A DNA stretch of 64,000 nucleotides from CAWFLT01 sp963816795. Lineage in GTDB: Bacteria; Acidobacteriota; Vicinamibacteria; Vicinamibacterales; SCN-69-37. Location of the stretch: assembly GCA_963816795.1 (NCBI GenBank), contig CAWFLT010000006.1, forward strand, positions 186,001 through 250,000, given 5' to 3'. Below, piece after piece: positions 10,315 to 21,200 of the stretch (position 1 is the first letter of the stretch; every line of letters begins with the position of its first letter). A program made the position numbers and the translations under genes. The notes under the pieces were generated by a model that was not told where the DNA came from, made no database searches, and worked only from the letters and a program-made list of their open reading frames with translations.

Positions 10315-11661
10315 ATGGCCAAGAACGACGTGGCTGATACCTCGCCTGGTGCGCCCCCGGAGCTCGAACTGCGCCATCTGCAGGCGAGCGGTCAGGTGTA
10401 TCTCGACTACACGGGCGCTGCGCTCTATCCCGAAGCCCTTCTGCGCGAGCACACCGAGATCCTCGCGCGACAGCTGTTCGGCAATCCGCACTCGACTCAT
10501 CGCGCCTCTCTCTCCAGCACATTGGCGGCGGGCGTCGCTCGGGAGGCGCTGTTTCATCTTCTCGACGCCGATCCCGCCGACTACGACGTCGTCTGGACGG
10601 CGAATGCGAGCAGCGCGCTCCGGCTGGTGGGCGAAGGTTTTCCGTTCGGACCGTCAGTGCCGTTCGTGCTGACCGCCGACAATCACAACAGCGTCAACGG
10701 GATTCGCGAGCTGGCGCGACCAGCGCGGTGCACAGGTGACCGCCTTGCCGCTCGACGATGAGCTGCGAGTCCGCCCGTTCGAGCTCCCCCGCGTGGAACG
10801 CGGCCTGTTTGCCTATCCTGCGCAGTCGAACTTCTCCGGCGTCCGTCACCCGCTCGACTGGATTGACGAAGCGCAGCGGCGCGGGTATTCGGTGTTGCTC
10901 GATGCCGCCGCCTTCCTGCCCACGAATCCGATATCGCTGCGCGACGTCCGGCCCGACTTCGTCACGCTCTCGATCTACAAGATTTCGGGCTACCCCACGG
11001 GAGTCGGCGCGCTCGTCAGCCGGCATGAGGCGCTCCGAGCGCTGGTCCGTCCGTCGTTCGCGGGCGGCACCGTCGAGTTCGTGTCCGTGCTCACCGATCG
11101 CTACGAGCTCAAGTCCGGATCGGAGGGATTCGAGGACGGCACCGGCAACTTTCTGGCGTGGAGCGGCGTGGCCCCGGCGTTGCAGATGATCGAACGGCTC
11201 GGCTGGCAGGCGATCCACTCGCACGTCGCCGCGCTCACCGCGCAGGCGCTCGACGGCCTGGCGGCGATTCGGCGTGCCAACGGGAGCTCCAGCGGTATGG
11301 ATCCACGGCCCGACGGACACGCGCGACCGGGGTGGCACCATCGCGTTCAACATGGTCGACGCCGCGGGGCAGGTCGATCGACCACGAGCACGTCGTGGAG
11401 GCGGCCGCCGACGCCGGCATCTGCCTGCGCGGCGGCTGCTTCTGCAATCCAGGCGCTGCTGAGTACGCGTTCCGCTACGAGGCGAGCGAACTGGCGGCCG
11501 CGCTCGACACGATGGCCGACCACTTCTCGATGCCGGCGATGCGCGTCGCGCTCAACAACAAGCCGGTCGGCGCCGTCCGCGCATCGGTGGGGTACGCCAG
11601 CACGCCCGACGATGTGAAGGCGCTGGTCGCGTTTCTCGAGGAGTTCGCGCGCCAGGGCTGA
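10315..11661 (+). CDS. class V aminotransferase, molybdenum-cofactor-sulfurase-like (NifS/MOCOS type), frameshifted
   Basis: PLP enzyme of about 448 aa. Visible parts: N-terminal YLDYTGAALYP, FGNPHSTHRAS, TANASSALRLVGE, ADNHNSVNGI, VLLDAAAFLPTN, the Schiff-base Lys region LSIYKISGYPTGVGALV, FAGGTVEFV, and near the C-terminus LRGGCFCNPGAAEYAFRY. The GCFCNPG motif matches the persulfide-carrying Cys loop of the NifS-like domain of Moco sulfurases (animal MOCOS, plant ABA3) better than ordinary cysteine desulfurases. The MOSC domain is absent. Likely role: mobilise sulfur from Cys, possibly for the Mo cofactor of the XDH-type enzyme at 30.6-34.4 kb; this partner is inference. Frame changes near 10715, 11300 and 11380. 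Confidence 0.75.
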
Positions 11662-11756
11662 CGAGGCGCTCGATGCCTGGCTGCTCCGCGGCCGACGCCC
11701 GAGTATCATGGTGCGGAATTCCCGGCCCGTAGCTCCGGCTGAAAAGCGACTGACCC

Positions 11757-14204
11757 ATGAAAACAGTACTGCCCGTGCCGTTCCGACTCGTTGGCTGTCG
11801 CGCTCGCGCTCGTGGCGCTCGCCTATCCGCTCCGGGCCATGCAGGAGCAGGACCGGCGCGCCCATCTCGAGTGGATGCTCAAGTCGCTGCCCAACGCGCC
11901 GCAATTCAACGAATGGCAGCAGCGCACCGGCGAGCTCCCGCCCGATTTCGACGCGTTTCCGCGCAACAACTTCCTGCCGGACCCGTTCACGTTCATGAAC
12001 GGCAAGGCCGTCCGGACCGCGGCGGACTGGACCACGCGGCGCACCGAGATCAGGCAGCTCCTGGAGAAGTGGGACATCGGCAGCGTGCCGTCCAAGGCGA
12101 CGACGTTCAAGACGACCGTGCAGAGCGAAACCCCGGGCAACGGCTACGCCACGCGCGTGGTGGCGATCGAGTACGGGCCACAGCCGGACAAGACGGCGAC
12201 GGTGACCGTGACGCTCACGATTCCGCAGGGCACGGGGCCGTTTCCGGTGATGATCGGCGGTGCGGCGTCATCGCTGATCCGCCGCGGCTACATCGCGTGC
12301 AGCTACTCGGGCACGGTGGATGCGCCCGGTACCGTCGCCCAGCTCTATCCCGAGTCACGACTTTGCCTCGATGGCGCAGGTCGCCTTCACGCTCCAGACC
12401 GTCGTCGACCACTTGCTCACCGTGCCGCAGGTCGACAAGGCGCGCATCGCCGTCACCGGCTATTCACGCGCCGGCAAGATGGCCCTCATCGCCGCCGCGC
12501 TCGATGAGCGCATCGCGGCCGTCGTCGCGGGCAGCACCGGGGTCGGCGGCGTCACGCCGTGGCGCCTCAGCGGCGAGTACGGGATGGGCGAAGGCGTCGA
12601 GTCCACCACGCGCAGTTTCCCGATCTGGTTTCATCCGCGCCTCCGGTTCTTCTCCGGCAAGGAAGACCGCCTGCCCGTCGACGGGAACCTGATCGTCGCG
12701 ATGGTCGCGCCGCGCGCCATCCTGATCCAGTACGGGCTCAACGACGAGGTGACCAACACCTGGAGTCACGAGCAGGTCTACTACTCGGCGCGCAAGGTGT
12801 TCAGCCTCCTGAAGCAGCCCGACCGGATCGGCCTGCTGCGCGTGCCCGGGTTCCACGGGTCGAACGACGTCGAGGCCTCGCTCGACTGGCTCGACATCCA
12901 GTTCGGGCGCTCGACGGCGACGTGGGACAACAAGCTGATGTTCGAATGGAGCCACGCGCAGTGGCTCAAGGATTCCGGCGAAAAGATCGATCCGCGCCGC
13001 TATCCCGTCCGCGCCTCGACCGACCTGCTCTCGAGAAGCGGGTCCGCGATCACGAGCACGGCGGATTGGGAAAAGGCGGCCACCGAGATTCGTGCGTCGA
13101 TCAACGCGATGCTGGGTGAGCCGCCGGGCTTCTATGTCGCGCCCCCAGGTGGGCGCGGACGCGGAGCGGCGCCCGGAGCGGCGCCCGGAGCGCCGCCGGC
13201 GGCCCCCGGAGCGGCACGCGGTGCGGCGCCTCCTCCGGGCGGCGCTGCCGCCGCGCCCGGTGCCGGGCGAGGTGCTGCGCCCGGACCGAATCCGGGCCAA
13301 CTGCGGCCCGACGTTCCCGCCTGGGTGATCCAGCGTGGCGGCAATTCGTTTGGCTGGGTCGAGCCCGGGCGCAGCCTGGCGGCCATGCGCCCGATGACAT
13401 TCGGCTACGGCGTCACGGGCCATCTCTACTATCCGAACAACACGCCGGCCGGCACGCAGGCTTCCCGCGGTGATCTGGCTGCACGGCTACAGCTATCCGC
13501 TCGGCTACATGTGGGTGTATCGATCGGATCCGCACCCGATCCTCGCGCTCGTCAACGCCGGCTACGCGGTGCTCGCGTTCGATCAGGCCGGATTCGGCAG
13601 CCGCATGGGCGAGTTCGCGCCGTTCTACAAACGGCATCCGCACTGGTCGCTGATGGGACGGATGGTCGAGGACACGACCAGGGCGGTGGACGCGCTATCC
13701 GCCGATGCGGCGATCGATCCGGCGCGGATCTCCGTGTTCGGCTACACGATCGGCGGCACGGTGGGCCTCTACGCCGCCGCGCTCGATCCGCGGATCAAGA
13801 GCGTCGTCTCGATCAGCGGCTTCACGCCGATGCGCACGGATACGGCGGACCGCGGCACCGGCGGCCTCGCGCGGTACAGCGAGGAGCGCGCGCTCTTGCC
13901 GCGCCTCGGCTTCTTCATCGGCAACGAGAGCCGGCTGCCGTACGACTTCGACGAACTGATTGCGGCCATCGCGCCGCGATCGGTCCTGGTGGTCGAGCCG
14001 ACGATGGATCGCGCGACGACGCCGGCCGACGTGCGCCAGGCGGTGACGCGCGCGAAGCAGGTGTACAACCTCTACTCGGCCTCCGACAAGCTCACGCTCC
14101 ACGAGCCGGTGGACTACACACGATTGACCGCCGCCACGCAGGATCGTGCAGTACAGTGGATGAATCAGATCCATTCACCGTCGCCGGTTCCCGTCGTCAA
14201 GTGA
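11757..14204 (+). CDS. secreted two-domain alpha/beta-hydrolase; CE15-like esterase plus second hydrolase domain, frameshifted
   Basis: About 815 aa. A signal peptide (frame change near 11790) leads into domain 1, with VTGYSRAGKMAL (Ser nucleophile in a G-x-S-R-x-G-K context like the GCSRNGKGA of glucuronoyl esterases), LIVAMVAPRAILIQ, and a catalytic-His candidate in VPGFHGSND. A Gly/Ala/Pro-rich linker (about 13130-13300) joins domain 2: VIWLHGYSYPLGY, ALVNAGYAVLAFDQAGFGSRMGEF, FGYTIGGTVGLYAAALD and IAPRSVLVVEP. Domain 2 has Thr where the nucleophilic Ser would sit (G-Y-T-I-G-G). Known CE15 enzymes cleave ester links between lignin and glucuronoxylan; the substrate here is inferred. Frame changes near 12350 and 13465. 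Confidence 0.75.
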
Positions 14205-14216
14205 GGCGCCCTGGAT

Positions 14217-14780
14217 ATGAACATGATGCAACGCTGGACGAGCACGATCGCGATCGGATTGATCCTGGCGGCGATCTCCGCCTGCAAAGGTGGCACCTCC
14301 AGTGTGCCGTACAGAACAAGTGCCGTCGCTTCGGGTCCGAACACGATAGAGGCCACGAGGAAGCAGTTGGAAGGCACGTGGACGCTCGTCTCGCTCGTCG
14401 TGCACAACACGAGCGGCGCACGCGCGACGTCCCAGGGGACCGGCACGCTGACCTGGGACGCCTTCGGCAATTTGAGGATCGAGTACCGCCTGAGCGACGC
14501 GGGCCTGAAGGCGCTCGAAGCCATCGGCGTGCAGCCGCCGACCCCTGTGATCGTGACGGAGGGCCGCGCCGTCATCAATACGCAGGACAAGGCCATCCAG
14601 TACGTTCCGCCTGACGCGCCATCCCGTCCGTTCGATCCCGCCCTGGCGGCGGCGCGCGCCAATCCGTTCGCGTTGGAGCGACTGCGATACTACGTGTTTG
14701 GCGAGGACGGCACGCTCACGCTGTCCACAAAGCACGACAACGGCCAGACTGCGGCGGTGAGCCAATGGAAGAAAGGCTAA
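14217..14780 (+). CDS. lipoprotein, lipocalin-like
   Basis: Intact 187-aa protein. A signal peptide ends in a lipobox (LAAISAC, Cys at residue 23). The mature part begins after a short linker with TRKQLEGTWTLVSLVV, the opening of lipocalin-like domains, followed by alternating strands and YYVFGEDGTLTL. Likely anchored in the outer or inner membrane facing the periplasm. It starts 12 bp after the esterase stop on the same strand, so the two may share a transcript. Function unknown. Confidence 0.75.
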   Translation: MNMMQRWTSTIAIGLILAAISACKGGTSSVPYRTSAVASGPNTIEATRKQLEGTWTLVSLVVHNTSGARATSQGTGTLTWDAFGNLRIEYRLSDAGLKALEAIGVQPPTPVIVTEGRAVINTQDKAIQYVPPDAPSRPFDPALAAARANPFALERLRYYVFGEDGTLTLSTKHDNGQTAAVSQWKKG

Positions 14781-14806
14781 TCAATTCCTCGGAAGCGACG
14801 CGACCT

Positions 14807-15520
14807 CTACCGAAGGATCGGAATGCACCAGAGTCCTGAGGCATTCGACTTCGGTTCAGCGACGGTGACTGGACCAACCTCGAGGATCGCCGTTCGGCAT
14901 ACCTCGACGCTCGACTGCGGCACAACGAACGTACTGGACAGCAGGAAGAAGTCGCCCCCCTTCGCAACGGTCATCGGCGGCGTCGTGGTGATGGTGCCGG
15001 TCTGATCGCTGATCCGCAGGCTCAGCCGGCCCGTGTCTGCCGAGTCCACCGAGTAGTAGCCCTGCAACCACATCGTCACCGTGCTTCCCGGTCTGAAGTC
15101 GCCCTGATGCGCCTGACCGGTGGCGATGCGCAACGCATCCTCAGCGGTCACCATCACGGGCGACGCCGCGTCTCGACCACGATACGACGCCGACACCATC
15201 GCCTGTCCCGCCGATCGTCCATTGACAGTTCCCAGGGCGTCCACGGCAACCACGTCCGGACGCGTCGAGGACCACATCGCGTCGAAGGACACGACGGGAG
15301 TCTGCCCAGAGCGCAGGCGCGCCACCGCAGTGCATGGCCCCTTCTCGCCAATCAGAAGCGAGGTTGGGCAGAGCATCTCGAGCGCCAGGATGTCCGATTG
15401 GTCACTGGTGGCACCGCCGATCGGCGACGTCGGCACCGCACTGGCGCGGCCGCATGCCGCCAACCCAATCGCGGCAAGGGCCGCGACGAAGCGCAACACA
15501 CCTCCACTCGGGTGCGTCAT
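14807..15520 (-). CDS. lipoprotein with Big-2-type immunoglobulin-like domain
   Basis: Intact 237-aa protein. Signal peptide with lipobox (GLAACG, Cys near residue 23). Residues about 50-125 carry the Big_2 pattern: VSFDAMWSSTRPDVVAVDALG followed by VNGRSAGQAMVSASY. The C-terminal half (GQAHQGDFRPGSTVTMWLQG...) is a second beta domain with Cys residues that could pair. Convergent with the preceding lipoprotein gene (26 bp apart). Probably a surface or periplasmic adhesion-type domain protein; ligand unknown. Confidence 0.75.
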   Translation of the reverse strand: MTHPSGGVLRFVAALAAIGLAACGRASAVPTSPIGGATSDQSDILALEMLCPTSLLIGEKGPCTAVARLRSGQTPVVSFDAMWSSTRPDVVAVDALGTVNGRSAGQAMVSASYRGRDAASPVMVTAEDALRIATGQAHQGDFRPGSTVTMWLQGYYSVDSADTGRLSLRISDQTGTITTTPPMTVAKGGDFFLLSSTFVVPQSSVEVCRTAILEVGPVTVAEPKSNASGLWCIPILR

Positions 15521-15668
15521 GGATTTTCGATTGCCTCAACCAAGCATAGCAGTCTTGCGACACGCGCATGGCTGATGACTCCGAACGAGCCGCGCGCCAG
15601 TGGCGTCAATTTGCCGCGAGACAACTGAATATGATCGCTTGCATCACGACGATTGTAGACGTGCGACG

Positions 15669-16491
15669 TTAAATCGCTCTGCACTGCCGACTGCCAACCT
15701 GCGCCGCCCGCACCTGCAGCCAGCGCTCCAGAAGCAGGGCGCACGGTCCGACCAGAAACAGGGCGTACATCGGCGCGTAGATGACCTCGGCCAGCCGGAA
15801 CAGCATCTCGACCAGCGCCACGGCGACGACCACGGCCACTTGCGCCCAGCGTGGCCCGACCGTGGTCTTCGGATCGGTGACCATGAAGAAAATGAAGAGC
15901 TGGTACATCGGGCCCGTGATCGGCGCGAGCGTGGCCTGCCACGGCACGCCGGTCAGCGCGCTCCGCACGAAGGCGAAGACGACGAACGCGACGACGTAGC
16001 TCGCACTGATGTGGAGGCGGCCGACGCGCCAGACGATCGCGAAGCCGAGCAACCAGATCACCACCATCGGCCAGATGTAGTTGCCCCACTGGATGCTCAA
16101 AAGCGTGACGGTTTGCGGCGCCAGAAAAAGTACTGCGCACACGCCGAAGTTCGACGGATTCCAGAGATGCCGGCCGTTGAGGCGGAGCACGTACTTGCAG
16201 ACGATCGAGATCAGGCTGCACAGGAAATACGGCCAGAGGAACGGCGAGCGCACCAGGATGCCCACGCTGATGCCCGAGATGTATGCGCTCGCTGGATGCG
16301 GCCACTTGCCGTAGCGTGAGCCGGCCCATGATGAGCTCCGCGCCGATGGCCGTCACGATCGCCAGGCCCGTTCGCGTGTACGTTTCCAGGATCCCGAACG
16401 ACAGGTGCGCGACGATCAGGATCGACGTGATCAGCAGCGGCGGCAGGAGCCGGCGGTCGATGGTGAGCGGGAAGGCGCGGACCGCGCTCAC
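15669..16491 (-). CDS. UnbU-like (RnfD/NqrB-related) integral membrane protein, one frameshift
   Basis: About 273 aa with around seven to eight membrane segments: LPPLLITSILIVAHLSFGIL, TRTGLAIVTAIGAELIMG, PYFLCSLISIVCKYVL, the conserved RHLWNPSNFGVCAVLFLAP, VVIWLLGFAIVWRVGRLHI, YVVAFVVFAFVRSALTG, and ITGPMYQLFIFFMVTDPKTT near the C-terminus. This is the pattern of proteins annotated as enediyne biosynthesis protein UnbU, distant relatives of RnfD/NqrB. I do not see the flavin-attachment GDATSGAT-type motif, so flavin carriage is doubtful. It starts at GTG 16491, overlapping the TGA of the upstream CRTAC1 gene by 4 bp (GTGA), so translation is coupled. Frame change near 16315. Confidence 0.75.
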
Positions 16492-18290
16492 TGTGGTTCC
16501 TTGACCTGGTGGAGGCGATCGATCCCCGGCCGGTCGATCACCTGCGATCGGCCTGACGGCCAGCGGATGAGCACGCGATCGACCGAGCTCGCGGCGCCGA
16601 GGCCGTAGTGCAACCGCCGATCGTTTTGAGCGCTGAAGCCGCTGCCGCCGCTCACTTCCTGCATCTGCCGGCGGCCGGCCCACTGCACCTCGACGCGCGC
16701 GCCGATCGCACTCCGGTTGCTGGCCGTGCCTTCGAGCGCGAACGCGATCCAGTGGCGGTCCGCGCTCACCGCATTCCGGTAGATCAGGAACGGGCCGCGC
16801 TGGTTGGCGACGAGGACGTCGAGCGTGCCGCGATTCGACAGGTCCGCGAGCGCGACCGCGCGGCCGTCGTAGGTGTCGCGAGCGCCCACCTCCTGGGCCA
16901 CCTCGACGAAGCGCCCGGCGCCGTCGTTCACCCACACGCGCTTGCGCTGGTAGCCCGACAGGCTCCGCCCGCGCATCGCCGGCCAGTTGCGCGCGTCGCC
17001 GATGATCCGGCTGTGCCCGACGGCAATCTGGGCGAAGTCGTACCAGTAGCTCGTCCGTTCGCCGGCCGAGACGTAGCCGTTCACCAGATACACGTCGAGC
17101 GTGCCGTCGTTGTTGAGATCCCCGAACTGCGCGCCCCAGCTCCAGCCGCCGAGATCGAGCCCGAGCGCTGACGCGAGGTTCTCGTACTCGACGACGCCGG
17201 TGCCAGCCGCGCGCGCCTTCGGCACCCACAGGTCGTTGGCTTGAACGAGCACCCCCGGCTCGGAGATGTTGGTCTTGTAGATCGAGAGCCGGCCGTCGTT
17301 GAAAATGTCACCGAACGACGCGTTCATCCCGCTCTTCGGCGTCCGGCCGACGCCGCTCTCGCGGCCGGCTTCGACGAACCCTTTGCCGCCCTGATTGATG
17401 AAGAGCTCGGAGATGCCGTAGTCATTGGCGAGGAACAGGTCGGGATAACCCGAACCCGACAGGTCCGCCGCGGCCGCCGCCAGGGTCCAGCGCCGCGACT
17501 GAATGCCGAGCGCGGCCGACGTCTCCTCGAACGTGCCGTCGCCGCGATTGTGGAACACGTACTTCCTGCCGCCGTTCTCGGCGTACTCGAAGCTCTCGGG
17601 CATGATGCGCGTGGTCTGCAGGTGCCAGAGATCGAGTTGCTCCGGCCAGTAGCCCGCGAGGAGCAGGTCGAGGCGTCCGTCGCAGTCGTAGTCCCACCAG
17701 ATCGCCGAGTTGGCATTGACCCAGCGCGGCAGGCCCGCTTGCTCGGACACGCGCACGAACGCGCGGCCGCCGTCGTTGCGGAACAGCTCCGGCCGGCCGT
17801 ACTTGTAGAGGAAGAGATCCTCGTCGCCGTCGTTGTCGAAGTCTCCCCAGACCGCGCCCATCGACACGCCCGTGCCGGCTTGATTGACGTCGGCCAGTCC
17901 GACGGCCGCGGCGACGTCGGCGAACGTGCCATCGCCGTGGTTGCGATACAGCCGGTTCAGGCTGCCCTCGGCGCTGTTCGTGAGGTAGAAGTCCTGCCAG
18001 CCGTCGCGGTCGAAGTCTGCGACGGCCACCGACGCGCCCATCGAGGCGACCTGCGGCATGATCGGCTCGAGCTGCGCGTCGAACGTCGGGCCTTGATGAA
18101 CGAACGTCACACCCGCGCGGGCGGCAGATTCCTCCAGGCGAAATCCATGACGCGCCTCGCCGCCTGAAGCCCCGGTCATCGCCGCAGCCGCCGCCGATCG
18201 CCGATTCAGGGCCACGACCGCCGCGAGCGACACGATGAGCACGATCGTCCACAGGAGTTGAAAGGCGCGTTCCCGGGTGAACACGGTCAC
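16488..18290 (-). CDS. CRTAC1 family protein (FG-GAP/VCBS propeller with ASPIC/UnbV C-terminus)
   Basis: Intact 600 aa. An N-terminal membrane anchor or signal (LLWTIVLIVSLAAVVALN) is followed by FHQ-type opening (VTFVHQGPTFDAQLEPIM) and at least five calcium-loop repeats: DFDRDGWQDFYL, DFDNDGDEDLFL, DYDCDGRLDLLL, DLSGSGYPDLFL and DLNNDGTLDVYL. The last about 75 residues are the ASPIC_UnbV domain (GARVEVQWAGRRQMQEV, SVDRVLIRWPSGRSQV). Exported or membrane-anchored beta-propeller; biochemical function unknown despite the enediyne name. It starts at GTG 18290, sharing GTGA with the stop of the 1.2-kb-aa gene upstream, and its own stop overlaps the UnbU gene. Confidence 0.85.
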   Translation of the reverse strand: MTVFTRERAFQLLWTIVLIVSLAAVVALNRRSAAAAAMTGASGGEARHGFRLEESAARAGVTFVHQGPTFDAQLEPIMPQVASMGASVAVADFDRDGWQDFYLTNSAEGSLNRLYRNHGDGTFADVAAAVGLADVNQAGTGVSMGAVWGDFDNDGDEDLFLYKYGRPELFRNDGGRAFVRVSEQAGLPRWVNANSAIWWDYDCDGRLDLLLAGYWPEQLDLWHLQTTRIMPESFEYAENGGRKYVFHNRGDGTFEETSAALGIQSRRWTLAAAAADLSGSGYPDLFLANDYGISELFINQGGKGFVEAGRESGVGRTPKSGMNASFGDIFNDGRLSIYKTNISEPGVLVQANDLWVPKARAAGTGVVEYENLASALGLDLGGWSWGAQFGDLNNDGTLDVYLVNGYVSAGERTSYWYDFAQIAVGHSRIIGDARNWPAMRGRSLSGYQRKRVWVNDGAGRFVEVAQEVGARDTYDGRAVALADLSNRGTLDVLVANQRGPFLIYRNAVSADRHWIAFALEGTASNRSAIGARVEVQWAGRRQMQEVSGGSGFSAQNDRRLHYGLGAASSVDRVLIRWPSGRSQVIDRPGIDRLHQVKEPQ

Positions 18291-21200
18291 CGGCTCCCTG
18301 ACGATGCGGGCCGCCCAACGCCGGTCAGGAACGCATCGGGCGACACGAAGCGCGTGTGGAACGTGATCCAGTCCCTGCGATGGCGAAGATAGACCGGATC
18401 GGTCGCGAGCGAAGGCTCGGGTGAGGCCGCGGTGTAACGCGGCTGATCGTGCGACGGTAACGGCAACACGGTTTTCGAAAAATCGGTGTTGAAGTCGCCG
18501 TCCTTCTCCCAGCCGTCGCCAATCAGCACGAAGTCTCGTACCCAGCCGTCTTTGGGCGCCGCCGGCGCGCGAAACGACAACTTGAGCTCGTCGCCCGCGT
18601 TCATGATCACGTAGCGATCGTCCACACGCTCGACGAGCTCGGCGACGTCGCCGAACCGCGTGTGGAAGCCGACGAGGTCGCGCCAGCGAGGGGTCATGTT
18701 GGCGATGCGATCGTAGACGGGAATCTCGGGCCGATCGCGGCCCTCCTGCCGCGTCTCGGAGAAGCCGCGATATCGCAGCACCGCCGTCGCCGTATCGAGC
18801 CGACGCGTCTCCAGGGTCGTCGTCGGCACGCCGCTGGACGAGCCGATGAAGTCCCAGTAGATCTCGAGATTCGTGCGCAACCGCACGCGACGGACACCAC
18901 GGAGACCGGCACGGACGACGGCGCTGAGGTCCACGAGAATCGTTTTCGTCTTGCCCGCGGGGAACCCGAGGTCAGGCGACACCATGACCCAGCGCCCTTG
19001 CGTATCCTGGGCCTCGAGAGACAGGCCGCGCGGCTGGATCCGGCCGCCCTGGCCGATCGCGAGGTTGATGCTGCTGTCGGTCGGATAGATCCAGCCCTGC
19101 GCGACGAGCCAGGTTCCGGCCGCAGGCGGGATCTCGGCACCGAGATCGACGTCGACGAAGTGATCGGCGGCCATTCCTTGGTACGGGCCACGCTCGAAGG
19201 TCGCGAGGTATCGTTCGTCACGCTTGGCGACCGTGGCAGTGACGTCGCGCCCATCCTGATCCCACGCTTGCGCGACCGCCTGCGGCGGTCGCATGGCGTA
19301 CACTGCGAGTGCTGGGGCCTGTCGAGCGAACCGCTCGTCCACGAACACGTCGACGTCCTTCGGGTGATCGACGACGAGCAACGAGACGTGATCGATGAAA
19401 TGTGTCTCCCACAACTCGGCGCTGATCCGGACGTCGTAGGCGCCGTCGCGTGGCTTCAGCTGATCGCCGCGAATCTTGACCCAGTCTTCGGTCTGCGAGA
19501 CACCGGCCGTATCCTGCGCGTTGATCCGCAATCCGAGCGGCGATCGCCACAGGAAGTCGGTGACGAACTGCGGTCCCGTCCCGTCGTCGGCGAATATCCA
19601 CGGGCACGAGCCCTTGAGCCGTTGTTCGGCAACGATCGGCGCGTCCACGGCGGTATCGAACTCAGCTTGCGGCACGCCGTTCGGCCAGACGATCCGCACC
19701 ACGTCTACGGCCGTGCGCGCACCAAGCCCGACGTGCACGACCGGACCGGTAATCGTCTGCCGCTGCACCAGCGGCCCGGATCGCACGGACACCTCGCCGC
19801 CGATGCCGAATGAGTTGACACGCTGATCGCCGAGCGCCCGCTGCGCGCGTGGCCGAACCGCCTGAAAGTGGTACTTCAACGTGCCCGCGTTGGTGAGCCG
19901 GACAGCACGGCCCGCCGAGCGTCCCACGAGATCGAGCCGGCCGTCGCCGTCGAGATCGATGACGGTCGAGACCTCGTCCTCGACCGCGCGAGCGAGCGCG
20001 GCCAATCGGTGATCCCCGCCCGCCAGCCAGATACCGGTACCGGCCCCATCGGAGGCGAGGATGTCGAGCGCGCCATTGTTGTCGAGATCGGCGAGGATCA
20101 GCCGCGACAAGGGCAGCGCCGCGCCGGGAGGCGCTGGACGCCATGACGCGATCGTCTCCTGACGCCACCCGTCTCGCGCGAGGGACGCACGACGAATCGC
20201 GCCCGACCGATCGAGTGTCACCAGATCGAAGAGCCCGTCCGCATCCGTGTCGCCAACCGTCAGCGCGCGGACGCCTCCCTGTTCCCTCGGTGCCGGAAGC
20301 GCCTGGAACCGCCCTGACTGCAGGTTGGCAAAGACACGAAGCTCGCCCGCCCCGTCCACGAGCGCGGCATCCGGATCGCCGTCGTTGTCGAGATCACCCC
20401 ACGCGAACGCCTGAACACCGGTGATTCCGGCAAACGGCTGCGTCGCCAGCCATGTGCCGTCGCCGTTGTTCCTGAGCACGATCGGCGGACCGTTCCGAAC
20501 GCCGGCGACGATGTCGATGTCGCCGTCCATTTCGGTGTCCGCCGCCCAGGCGGCCGCCACGTCAAGAATGGGGCTGCCGGTTCGCGACGACGCTCGAGCG
20601 GTGTCGTCCGCGAATTGGCCGGACGGTCCTTGAATGAAGAGGCGGATTCCGTGTGCGCCGGCGGCGACGAGATCCATCCGGAAGTCATGGTTCCAGTCGA
20701 GCGGCAGCAGCGTCATCGGCGAGTCGCCGGCGGTCGCGGTGCCAATGCCCAATTGGAGCGCGGGACCGGCGCCATCCACGCGGTGAATCTCACGGGAATC
20801 TGCCGCGACGACCACCGGCGCCTGGTCGCCGTCGATCGAGAACGCCTGCACGGCGATGACGGCAGCCGGCGTCTCCCCGCCCATCACGGCGCGCGAGAAC
20901 GCGAGCCCGTCGTCGCTGGGCGATGGAGCCGACACTGGCACCGGCAGCCAGAGAAACGCGGCCAACGGTTCGGCGACGAGCTCGGCCGACGGCGTGACGA
21001 GGCGTCGTGCCTCGAGGAACGCGGGCACTTGCGCGAGAAGATTGCGCAGCGATGCGAGCGCCCGCGCCGCCTCAGGAAACGTGCCGGCGCCGCTGGCCTG
21101 TTGCACTTCCTGGAACTGGGCCACCACGTCTGGTGGCCAGTCGGCTGACGTCGCGTTCAACCGCGTGAGCATCTGGCCGAGCGTCGCGGCATCCGCGCGC

